This document shows, one piece after another, positions 1-6,575 of a DNA stretch of 21,411 nucleotides. The position numbers and the translations under genes are program-made. This stretch comes from an uncultured Flammeovirgaceae bacterium (GTDB lineage: Bacteria; Bacteroidota; Bacteroidia; Cytophagales; Cyclobacteriaceae): the NCBI GenBank assembly GCA_937138955.1, contig CAKZPJ010000544.1, positions 1 to 21,411 on the forward strand. Direction: 5' to 3'. Under the pieces are notes generated by a model, which made no database searches, had not been told where the DNA came from, and saw only the letters and a program-made list of their open reading frames with translations. Positions within the stretch are counted from its first letter, which is position 1. Each line of letters opens with the position of its first letter.

Positions 1-1099
1 CGTGTCCTTCTATCGGCTCGGCTAAAAACTGCCCGTTTTTATCGGCTTGGGCTACTACCGTGGGGAAATACGTAAGCTCCGGCTCAAATTTCATGTGATC
101 GCTTAACATTGCCCATTGAGTGGGCTTCTCTGCTAATCCTACACTTCGTTCTAACCAAGGCACAAAGTAGCGGTGAAAGCACATGAATGTAGAAACCGGA
201 TTACCCGGCAGAGCAAACACCGCATTATCACTCTCCTTCACCCCAAACCAAAAAGGCTTACCCGGTCGCTGCTTCACCCGATGAAACAACTTTTTGACTT
301 TCAATGCTTCTAAGGCATCTGGCACATAGTCGCGTTTGCCGCGGGAAACTCCACCACTTAAAATGATCACTGGATGTTTCTTCATAATTTCAGCTAACCC
401 GGTTGTGGTCTTCTCTAAAGAATCAGACAAGTGATAAAAACTAGCTGATACCTGATGGGTAACAAGGGCTGCCCTCAGTGCGTAGTTGTTAGATTGCCGA
501 ATCTGATAGGGTTCCGGTTGTTTGTCGATGCCCACTAGTTCGTCACCTGTAGAGACAATTGCCACATTTGGTCGCTGAGTTACTTGCACTTGGACTTTCC
601 CAACTGAGGCGGCTACCGCAATATGGGCAGATCCCAAACGGGTTCCAGCACTAATCAAAGCATCATTTTGAGATTGATCGTAGCCTTTGGGATGCACATT
701 CATACCCCTTTTCTGGGGTGTTTTTTTTAGGGTAGCTATCATCCTACCTTTTTCTTTTTGTACGTCAATGTCTTCGTAGGGGGTTACCGTATTTGTCCCT
801 TCAGGAAGTACCGCCCCAGTCATAACTTCAAGACCTCTGCCGGGTTGGGTGAGGCTTTTCTGAGGCTCCCCTGCCAGTTGCATACCCTCAATTACTATTT
901 CTGGATTATCACCCTGAAGTTGATCAAAATCGTACGCAATGCCATCCATCGTCACTCGATGAAAGGGTGGAAAGTCTCGATCTGCCCGTACAGTTTCTCG
1001 TAGTACTTGCCCTCGAGCTTCAGCTAAGGCTACTGATTCAACAGGAAATGAAAAGAGATGAGTGCTAATAATTTGAGTGGCTTCTTGCGAGCTTATCAT
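1..1099 (-). CDS. moeA: Molybdopterin molybdenumtransferase MoeA (3' end beyond window)
   Basis: MoeA inserts molybdate into adenylylated molybdopterin, the last step in making molybdenum cofactor, in the cytoplasm. The frame is open without interruption from an ATG at 1099 to base 1, about 366 codons; family members are near 400 residues, so only a short C-terminal piece is missing. Visible motifs, in order: DFPPFHRVTMDGIA (about residues 42-55, the conserved MDG segment), TGDEL (about 183-187), LSGGVSRGKRDYVP (about 245-258), KQRPGKPFWFG (about 274-284) and ALPGNPVSTF (about 294-303). Together these are diagnostic of the MoeA/GPHN-E family. The usual SGGVS-x-GD-x-D segment reads SGGVSRGKRDY here, so the aspartate in the GD position is replaced, although the following DY is kept. 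It lies on the same side as moaC, moaD and moaE but is not in one operon with them. The function is secure; the true 3' end is not visible. Confidence 0.95.
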   Translation of the reverse strand, partial: MISSQEATQIISTHLFSFPVESVALAEARGQVLRETVRADRDFPPFHRVTMDGIAYDFDQLQGDNPEIVIEGMQLAGEPQKSLTQPGRGLEVMTGAVLPEGTNTVTPYEDIDVQKEKGRMIATLKKTPQKRGMNVHPKGYDQSQNDALISAGTRLGSAHIAVAASVGKVQVQVTQRPNVAIVSTGDELVGIDKQPEPYQIRQSNNYALRAALVTHQVSASFYHLSDSLEKTTTGLAEIMKKHPVIILSGGVSRGKRDYVPDALEALKVKKLFHRVKQRPGKPFWFGVKESDNAVFALPGNPVSTFMCFHRYFVPWLERSVGLAEKPTQWAMLSDHMKFEPELTYFPTVVAQADKNGQFLAEPIEGH

Positions 1100-1139
1100 A
1101 GTGTTGGGTTAAGCCAGTATTTTACAAAAGGCTGAACAC

Positions 1140-1165
1140 AAAAAAAAGTGCCCGAAGGCACTTTT
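1140..1165 (-). terminator. Rho-independent terminator after the beta-barrel gene
   Basis: A 9-bp perfect stem (1144-1152 with 1157-1165) closes a 4-nt loop that reads UUCG on the minus strand, a very stable tetraloop. It is followed by eight T residues on the minus strand (A run 1140-1147). It sits just past the stop of the gene ending at 1194 and ahead of moeA, so it separates the two minus-strand genes. In the opposite direction the T run is only four bases long. Confidence 0.9.
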
Positions 1166-1193
1166 ATCTAAAAGTTGAAAGCTGTTAAAATTT

Positions 1194-1835
1194 TTAGTAG
1201 GTAAGATTGAAAGCTGCATAAAGCTGAGCCAATGAATTTCTTGCGTCGCCCAAAATTGCTTCAGCAGCATCTGAACCGGCAACTTGGTTAAGACCGTAGT
1301 TGTAGCGGGCTCCAATTGATATTGCACTGAAATTCAATTGAAATCCAGCACTTAGTCCATAATCAATAGTAGAGAAATTATCACGGTCTAAGTCAGCACT
1401 ATCGTCGATAGATCCATCAGCTGAAATACTGGCACCAGCTAAGTAGCTGATGTATGGTCCGATGTGGATATCAGCTGATTCACCTAATCTGAAAGTAGCT
1501 AAAATTGGTACATCAACATAGTTCAGGTTAAAACTATATTCACCTTCTAGATCAATCAGGTCAGCATCGTAGGTAGCACGTGCTCCTTTCGTGGAATACA
1601 TGATCTCTGGTTGAATAGCAAAAAATTCACCAACGGGTAATTGAGTAAATACTCCAATGTGGAATCCCGGACGAAGATTCTCATCCGAAACATCATCAAT
1701 ATATAAGTTACTTACATTAAGACCTCCTTTAATTCCGGTACGAGCATCTTGCGCTACTAAACTAATGGGAATAACTAGTGCGCTAAGCAATAATGCAATA
1801 ACTCCAACAACTACTTTATTATATCTCGATTTCAT
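1194..1835 (-). CDS. Outer-membrane beta-barrel protein (PorT/OMP_b-brl_2 type)
   Basis: This is a small outer-membrane beta-barrel protein of the kind common in Bacteroidota. With the start at 1835 the product is 213 residues and begins MKSRYNKV, a charged N-terminus followed by a hydrophobic signal stretch and a likely cut near LVAQ-D. The mature part opens with GIKGGLNVSNLYI and continues with alternating short hydrophobic strands (FAIQPEIMYSTKG, LNYVDVPILATFRLG, IHIGPYISYLAG, IDYGLSAGFQLNF, ISIGARYNYGL) and ends in an aromatic residue (NLTY), as barrel proteins do. An alternative ATG at 1859 would add eight residues before the signal peptide, so the internal start is preferred. It has its own terminator. 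The specific role is unknown; similarity to PorT-type proteins concerns the fold only and does not imply type IX secretion. Confidence 0.8.
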   Translation of the reverse strand: MKSRYNKVVVGVIALLLSALVIPISLVAQDARTGIKGGLNVSNLYIDDVSDENLRPGFHIGVFTQLPVGEFFAIQPEIMYSTKGARATYDADLIDLEGEYSFNLNYVDVPILATFRLGESADIHIGPYISYLAGASISADGSIDDSADLDRDNFSTIDYGLSAGFQLNFSAISIGARYNYGLNQVAGSDAAEAILGDARNSLAQLYAAFNLTY

Positions 1836-2132
1836 AAGTTCAAAAAGTTTGTGAAACATATTCAGGTATACACAGTGAAAAATCTATGCCATGCCTCCAC
1901 GTTTCGTTCAATAGTGCCTTTAAGTGGTAGTTTGCTGGTTCAATCGTGACAGTCTATTGGGGAAGGTGGGGAAAATATTACATACATTGTGGAATTATAA
2001 TGCAATTTATTTATGTAATATTCTTAATAATTTACAGATATAATCAAATATCATAATGTTTTAGTACATAACAGCGAGTGGTATCACTTTTGTCTATTCA
2101 TAAGTCATTTAATCATCTCTAACAAAAAAGAC

Positions 2133-2843
2133 ATGAAAAACCTAATGAATAAAGTACCCTATACACTTACCCAGTGGTTATTAATAATTGGTATTTTAGC
2201 CAACGTTCAACTATTGACCAGCTGTGCTTCTATGAACAATACTACCCGAGGAGGTGCTATTGGAGCGGGAGCTGGCAGTGCGGCTGGTGCCGTTATCGGC
2301 AATGCTTCGGGTAACACTGCGGTAGGGGCTATTATTGGCGCAGCGGTAGGAGGCGCAGCTGGAGCTGTTATTGGCCGCCAAATGGATAAGCAAGCTGAAA
2401 AGCTAGAAGAAGATTTGGAAGGAGCAACCGTAGAGCGAGTAGGCGAAGGAATTAAAATTACATTCGACTCCGGGTTGTTGTTTGATATTGATTCAGATCA
2501 ACTTCGTGCAGATACTAAAGAAGGTTTATCAGAGATGGCCAAAACACTTAATGAGTACGATGATACTAACATACTAATTGAAGGTCATACTGATGCTACC
2601 GGATCAGATGACTATAATCAAGATCTATCGGAAGAGCGAGCCGCTTCAGTAGCCAACTATTTGCAAAATATTGGAGTAAATAGTGGTCGCATAATTACCG
2701 AAGGATATGGTGAAGAGCAACCTATTGCTGAAAATGACACAGAAGCCGGTCGTCAGCAGAACCGTCGGGTAGAAGTAGCTATTTACGCCAATGACAAAAT
2801 GGTGGAAGCCGCCGAACGAGGTGATTTGGAAGCAGGTAAATAA
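2133..2843 (+). CDS. OmpA-family lipoprotein with glycine zipper
   Basis: This is a predicted outer-membrane lipoprotein that tethers the envelope to peptidoglycan. Residues 1-30 form a lipoprotein signal with lipobox LLTSC; Cys31 would be acylated, and Ala at +2 gives no inner-membrane retention signal. Residues 39-82 are a glycine zipper (repeated GAIGAG, GAVIG and GAIIGAAVGG segments), probably membrane-inserting. From about 108 to 218 runs an OmpA C-terminal domain: ITFDSGLLFDIDS, then EGHTDATGS with Asp154, then LSEERAASV with Arg169, and a final RRVEVAIY. Asp154 and Arg169 match the residues that hold diaminopimelate in this family. The architecture resembles E. coli YiaD. It is a single gene closed by its own terminator; the exact ligand and binding partner are not visible. 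Confidence 0.9.
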   Translation: MKNLMNKVPYTLTQWLLIIGILANVQLLTSCASMNNTTRGGAIGAGAGSAAGAVIGNASGNTAVGAIIGAAVGGAAGAVIGRQMDKQAEKLEEDLEGATVERVGEGIKITFDSGLLFDIDSDQLRADTKEGLSEMAKTLNEYDDTNILIEGHTDATGSDDYNQDLSEERAASVANYLQNIGVNSGRIITEGYGEEQPIAENDTEAGRQQNRRVEVAIYANDKMVEAAERGDLEAGK

Positions 2844-2873
2844 TATTACCCTTACTCGTACAAAGCAATGAAG

Positions 2874-2898
2874 AAGCCCGGCGAACCGGGCTTTTTTT
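2874..2898 (+). terminator. Rho-independent terminator after OmpA-like gene
   Basis: An 8-bp perfect GC-rich stem (2874-2881 with 2886-2893) closes a CGAA loop and runs into a T tract (2892-2898). It lies 30 bases after the stop of the OmpA-like lipoprotein gene and before moaC, so moaC must have its own promoter. Confidence 0.92.
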
Positions 2899-2976
2899 AT
2901 CTAAGCATACAAATTATGTTCTTTGTTCCAGATTAAAGTATCTTGAACGACTTTGAATCATAACTCTTGCATTACT

Positions 2977-3474
2977 ATGGAAAAAAATAAGCTCTCACAC
3001 GTAGACGATCAGAATAATCCGACGATGGTAGATGTTAGCCAAAAAGCAGTAACCCTACGGACCGCCATGGCTCAGAGTATTGTTAGTTTAGATAATAAGC
3101 TATGGGAGCAACTTGACTTAAATAACTCAACTACTAAAGATATTTATACCAAGAAAGGCCCGGTATTCCAGACTGCTATCATCGCTGGAACAATGGCGGT
3201 TAAAAAAACTAGCGATCTGATTCCCTTCTGCCATCCTTTAGCAATTGAAAAATGCAATTTTCGCATTCAGCCTAATAAAAATTACGAAATTCATATTGAG
3301 TGTACCGTCACCGTAAGTGGTAAAACTGGAGTAGAAATGGAAGCTTTGACAGGAGCAAGCATGGCTGCCCTTACTGTTTACGATATGTGTAAAGCACTAT
3401 CTCCTTCTATCATTATTAAAAAAACATGCCTTCTGAGCAAGACAGGGGGCAAAAGTGACTTCAATTCAGATTAA
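2977..3474 (+). CDS. moaC: Cyclic pyranopterin monophosphate synthase MoaC
   Basis: MoaC converts the MoaA product, 3',8-cyclo-7,8-dihydro-GTP, into cyclic pyranopterin monophosphate in the first stage of molybdenum cofactor synthesis. Numbered from the ATG at 2977 (165 residues, close to the usual 160), the hallmark segments are PTMVDVSQK (15-23), KKGPVFQTAIIAG (59-71), LIPFCHPL (81-88), TGVEMEALTGAS (117-128), YDMCKA (135-140) and LLSKTGGKSDF (152-162). Lys60, His86, Glu120/Glu122, Asp136 and Lys139 correspond to the active-site residues known from E. coli MoaC. An ATG at 2953 would add eight residues that are not expected in the family. It stands alone on the plus strand; moaA is not next to it. 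Confidence 0.95.
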   Translation: MEKNKLSHVDDQNNPTMVDVSQKAVTLRTAMAQSIVSLDNKLWEQLDLNNSTTKDIYTKKGPVFQTAIIAGTMAVKKTSDLIPFCHPLAIEKCNFRIQPNKNYEIHIECTVTVSGKTGVEMEALTGASMAALTVYDMCKALSPSIIIKKTCLLSKTGGKSDFNSD

Positions 3475-3679
3475 ACATTAATTTACTTGCAAACGACCGG
3501 AAAACAATCTATCATTGGAGTGTAACTTACAATAGAGTAAAATACAGCAAAATCCTTTTTTTCTTTTGCTCCTTCCTGCAATTATCTTGAGCTTTAGCTA
3601 ATAATCAAGAGTGTTTTGCGCCTTAAAAATATTCTAATGGTAAGTTATTATTTTCATATATTAACAAACTACCTACCTT

Positions 3680-4072
3680 ATGATGACGTGCTGGCTTATT
3701 GATGACAATGAGATTGACTTACTTATCACTCATAAACTGTTACAAACCTGGGAGCCATCCCTATCTATTCGCGAATTCACCGATGGAAGAGAAGTACTTA
3801 CTCAACTGAGTCAACCTGAGGTTGAACCACCTCAATTTATTTTTTTGGATTTGTTTATGCCTAAGTTTAGTGGATGGAATTTTCTAGAAGAATATCAATT
3901 CGCCAACAATAAAAGTACACTTATCTACGTGCTTTCTTCTTCAATAGACAGGTTTGATATTGACCGAGTTCAGAACTACCCAGGAGTGCAAGGGTACATC
4001 TCCAAACCGGTGACGAAGGAAAGCATGCAACGAGCAATAGCGGCTTATCAGCAACAATTGGTTGAAAGTTAG
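3680..4072 (+). CDS. Single-domain response regulator (CheY-like receiver)
   Basis: This is a stand-alone phosphoreceiver protein of 130 residues with no output domain. The receiver signature is complete: acidic pair Asp8-Asp9 (LIDDNEID), phosphoacceptor Asp57 (FIFLDLFMPKFSGW), the switch serine near 86-87 (VLSSS) and Lys109 followed by cis-proline (YISKPV). The LDLFMPKFSGW segment resembles receiver-only regulators common in Bacteroidota that act in phosphorelays or by protein contact. No histidine kinase lies nearby, so the partner is unknown. Its TAG stop overlaps the TAA stop of the convergent aminotransferase gene by a few bases, leaving no room for a terminator between them. Confidence 0.9.
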   Translation: MMTCWLIDDNEIDLLITHKLLQTWEPSLSIREFTDGREVLTQLSQPEVEPPQFIFLDLFMPKFSGWNFLEEYQFANNKSTLIYVLSSSIDRFDIDRVQNYPGVQGYISKPVTKESMQRAIAAYQQQLVES

Positions 4073-4974
4073 AAGGGCAATGGCTCTATCAACTCCTGAT
4101 TAAGCTGCCGAAATTGGTCAATAATTTTAGGTAGAATCCGAAAGCTCGAATCATTTTCTATTAAACGGCCATCAATCTCTTTTACGGCAGTTAGCTCTCC
4201 CATGGTACCTGTTGCAAAAACTTCGTCTGCGGTATAGAAATCAGTGAGTGAAAGATTCTTCTCTTGTGTTGGAATATCCAGTGATTGGGCAATTTCTAAT
4301 ACCAGGCCCCGAGTAATGCCCGGCAGACACGCATCAGCGTGCGGAGTAAATAACTGCCCACTTTTCACCATAAATAGGTTAGTGTCGTTCAATTCAGCTA
4401 CAAAACCATAAGCATCTAGCATAACAGCCGCATCTACTCCCGCTACATTTGCCTGAATTTTGGCTAGAATGTTATTAAGTAGATTATTATGGTGGATTTT
4501 AGAATCCAGATGTTGAGGTGAGTTTCGGGCTACGCTGGAAGTAATCACTCGGATACCCCGATCATTATCATACACCGGAGGTTTCCATTCAGCTAGTACA
4601 ATTAAGCAGCAGCCCGCTTGGTTAAGTCGCGGATCCATACCCGATGTGATCTTCTCACCGCGGGTGAGCGTTAACCGAATGTGCGTATCGCTTCGCATCT
4701 CATTAGCTTCTAATGTCTGGAAGACTGCTCTTTTGATGCTATCTAGCGAGGGAATGTTTGCAAAGCGAAGTGCTTTTGCTGAATCTCTTAGCCGAGAAAG
4801 GTGGCGATCTAGACAGAAAATACCGCCTTCATATACTCGTAATCCTTCCCACACCGCGTCGCCCCCTTGTACTGAACTATCAAATACTGATACTTTAGCT
4901 TCAGATCGAGGGTACAATTGATCACCAACGTATACTTTAATACGTTCATTACGCGGATTGAATTTCTGTAGCAT
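4069..4974 (-). CDS. Class IV PLP aminotransferase, branched-chain type
   Basis: This is a pyridoxal-phosphate enzyme of fold type IV, the group of branched-chain amino acid aminotransferases, D-amino acid transaminases and aminodeoxychorismate lyase. It has 301 residues, normal for the family. Lys159 in DSKIHHNNLLNNILAK fits the PLP-binding lysine; Glu194 (AELNDTNLF) is the conserved acid near the cofactor ring; PGITRG (218-223) and ATGTMGELTAV (254-264) hold the phosphate and substrate. The last motif differs from the typical BCAT TGTAAEVTPV, so the substrate is open. The gene starts one base after the stop of the sulfotransferase-like gene, so the two are surely co-transcribed and may be translationally coupled. 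No ilv or leu genes lie nearby, which argues against a role as the main branched-chain enzyme. Confidence 0.85.
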   Translation of the reverse strand: MLQKFNPRNERIKVYVGDQLYPRSEAKVSVFDSSVQGGDAVWEGLRVYEGGIFCLDRHLSRLRDSAKALRFANIPSLDSIKRAVFQTLEANEMRSDTHIRLTLTRGEKITSGMDPRLNQAGCCLIVLAEWKPPVYDNDRGIRVITSSVARNSPQHLDSKIHHNNLLNNILAKIQANVAGVDAAVMLDAYGFVAELNDTNLFMVKSGQLFTPHADACLPGITRGLVLEIAQSLDIPTQEKNLSLTDFYTADEVFATGTMGELTAVKEIDGRLIENDSSFRILPKIIDQFRQLNQELIEPLPF

Positions 4975-4975
4975 A

Positions 4976-5695
4976 TTAGGCTTGGATAGAGTTTTCGTAA
5001 AGTTTATTATAAAATGGTAGAGCAGTTTGATAGAGCTCTTCTAATTGTGAAGGTAGAGGGCGATCACTGGTAGGTTGTTGAGAGAACCCTGTGGACTGAT
5101 GCACATTACGGTACCAATATCTAGCCCAAATACCATCTTCGGGTAATGGCTTTGGTTCCCATGAGAGCATTGGCTTTTCAAACGGGATATCCAGTGCTGC
5201 ACATAATTTTTGTAATACTCCTGGTGGATCCTTTAATAGCTCGCCCGAATCTAACACAACGGATGAAATTCCTAGGTTCTGCAAAAACTGGTACATTTTA
5301 TACTGGCGATAAGAGCCAATATCTTCCATGGTGGGTGTCTGTATTTTTTGAGCAATAGAGCTAATTAATTGCTTCGGATTACGAATAAAAAACAGGTTAG
5401 TAAGCTGGATAGCAAATCGGTAATCCAAATCAACCAAGTGGTGCGCCATATTCTTAATGAATAACACCGGGCGGTCGTAATTACCAAAAACTATATCATC
5501 CAAAACAGCTTGGGCGTTAGTTCTCATATTAGCGAGAATTTCTTCTCCTCCTGGATGGTTTACATCGGGCCGCTGGGTCAGATAATAACCGTAAAAGGGT
5601 TCATCAACCACTTGTGTATCCGATCGCTGGGCGAAGGCGTACATTAGGGCGGTAGATAAGTTGCGAGGATTGGAAATCAGGTGGATACGTTTCAT
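4976..5695 (-). CDS. P-loop sulfotransferase-like protein
   Basis: This is a 239-residue protein with sulfotransferase-family nucleotide-binding motifs. The N-terminus MKRIHLISNPRNLSTALMYA (1-20) has the beta-strand and loop that hold the 5'-phosphosulfate of PAPS, with SNPRNLST in the P-loop position. FFIRNPKQLISS (102-113) matches the 3'-phosphate-binding R-x-P-x-x-x-x-S segment. It is short for a cytosolic sulfotransferase (usually 250-300), and the substrate-binding part is unassigned. The start at 5695 is chosen over the ATG at 5722 because it lies five bases after the moaE stop instead of running into moaE. It sits between moaE and a class IV aminotransferase in one tight operon. Whether it transfers sulfate or only binds a nucleotide cannot be told from sequence. 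Confidence 0.75.
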   Translation of the reverse strand: MKRIHLISNPRNLSTALMYAFAQRSDTQVVDEPFYGYYLTQRPDVNHPGGEEILANMRTNAQAVLDDIVFGNYDRPVLFIKNMAHHLVDLDYRFAIQLTNLFFIRNPKQLISSIAQKIQTPTMEDIGSYRQYKMYQFLQNLGISSVVLDSGELLKDPPGVLQKLCAALDIPFEKPMLSWEPKPLPEDGIWARYWYRNVHQSTGFSQQPTSDRPLPSQLEELYQTALPFYNKLYENSIQA

Positions 5696-5700
5696 ACAAA

Positions 5701-6132
5701 TCAGGGATGAGCGGATACCCAAACTTCACCGTCATTGAAAACCTCCTTCTTCCAAATGGGTACGGTTTGTTTGAGTGTGTCGATCGTGAATTTACAGGCT
5801 TCAAAAGCGGCTTGCCGATGGGGAGTAGCTACCGCGATAATAACCGCAATATCGCCAATGTACAGTGTGCCTTTACGATGGTGAATGGCAATTTTTTCTA
5901 CTGGCCACTGTTCGCAAGCTCGGATAGCCAGCTTTTCCATTTCCTTCACCGCCATTGGGTCGTAGGCTTCAAAGTCTAAACGTTCTACTGTTCGCTTTCG
6001 GGTATTATTACGCACGGTACCCACAAAAATATCTACGGCTCCTGCCCCATCAGACTGTACCAAATTGAGCACAGTATCAACCTGAAGTTGCTTATCAGTT
6101 AGCGAAATAGATATTTTATCGTTTGAATACAT
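5701..6132 (-). CDS. moaE: Molybdopterin synthase catalytic subunit MoaE
   Basis: MoaE is the large subunit of molybdopterin synthase; it takes sulfur from thiocarboxylated MoaD and adds the dithiolene to cPMP. Numbered from the ATG at 6132 (143 residues), it shows GAVDIFVGTVRNNTR (31-45), LDFEAYDPMA (52-61), HHRKGTLYIGD (84-94), TPHRQAAFEAC (103-113) and DTLKQTVPIWKKE (118-130). Lys121 and Lys128 match the catalytic Lys119 and Lys126 of E. coli. A GTG at 6177 is also in frame and would overlap moaD, but the shorter form lines up with E. coli MoaE at the N-terminus, so it is preferred. moaD lies directly upstream and would supply the partner subunit in equal transcript dose. Confidence 0.94.
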   Translation of the reverse strand: MYSNDKISISLTDKQLQVDTVLNLVQSDGAGAVDIFVGTVRNNTRKRTVERLDFEAYDPMAVKEMEKLAIRACEQWPVEKIAIHHRKGTLYIGDIAVIIAVATPHRQAAFEACKFTIDTLKQTVPIWKKEVFNDGEVWVSAHP

Positions 6133-6166
6133 TGATTTGTAGAGGCTAGATACCGGATACTGTACA

Positions 6167-6409
6167 TCATCCTCCACTTACTGGGGGAATCAGGGCAATT
6201 TCATCGCTTTCGTGCAACTCTTGTTGTTTCTGTCCATACTCGTTATTGACAGCTACCAACACTGAATCTAAATCATGCAATTTTGGATAACTTTTCTTTA
6301 ATTGTTCTACTAAGTCTGGCACAGTGGCCCCTTGAGGCATTTTGTAACGCAACTTCTGCTGCCCTACAATATCTTTAGTGATTCCAAAAAGTAAGATGTT
6401 CAATTCCAT
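6167..6409 (-). CDS. moaD: Molybdopterin synthase sulfur-carrier subunit MoaD
   Basis: MoaD is the small ubiquitin-like sulfur carrier of molybdopterin synthase. With the ATG at 6409 it has 80 residues, the family norm (E. coli has 81). It starts MELNILLFGITKDIVG, has GATVPDLVEQLKKSYP in the helix region and ends LIPPVSGG; the terminal Gly-Gly is the site that is adenylylated by MoeB and thiocarboxylated. An upstream ATG at 6439 would add ten residues with no counterpart in the family. It leads a minus-strand operon moaD-moaE-sulfotransferase-aminotransferase. No moeB or other activating enzyme is in the window. Confidence 0.93.
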   Translation of the reverse strand: MELNILLFGITKDIVGQQKLRYKMPQGATVPDLVEQLKKSYPKLHDLDSVLVAVNNEYGQKQQELHESDEIALIPPVSGG

Positions 6410-6575
6410 ACTCGGCAAGATACGTATTTCGCTAAGCAATATACGATATGCAATTACAGTCTTATCATAAAAGCGAGTTCGTCATTTTAGTAAGCAAGAA
6501 AATGTTGTGCACTCTACTGGGTATTAAGCACGCCTCTTTCCTCACTTTTTAGTATTTTAGGCGTTTGTACTAAAA

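Noticed and set aside
758..1003. Open plus-strand frame of 81 codons
   Set aside because: It lies inside the intact moeA coding frame on the other strand, which shows clear family motifs; this one has no recognisable features.
1860..2132. AT-rich 273-base gap between the beta-barrel and OmpA-like genes, checked for a small gene, RNA or promoter
   Set aside because: I found no open frame with coding character, no strong hairpin and no exact TAnnTTTG match on either strand.
3521..3531. Small palindrome TGTAACTTACA between moaC and the response regulator
   Set aside because: Five-base arms are expected by chance in AT-rich intergenic DNA; there is no second copy in place.
3565..3590. TTTG and TATCTTGA as a promoter for the response regulator
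   Set aside because: The two boxes are only 14 bases apart, too close for the Bacteroidota TTTG-N19-TAnnTTTG layout, and the -7 match is poor.
6133..6177. GTG start giving MoaE 15 extra residues and an 11-base overlap with moaD
   Set aside because: The ATG at 6132 matches the N-terminal length of E. coli MoaE, and the extra residues resemble nothing in the family.
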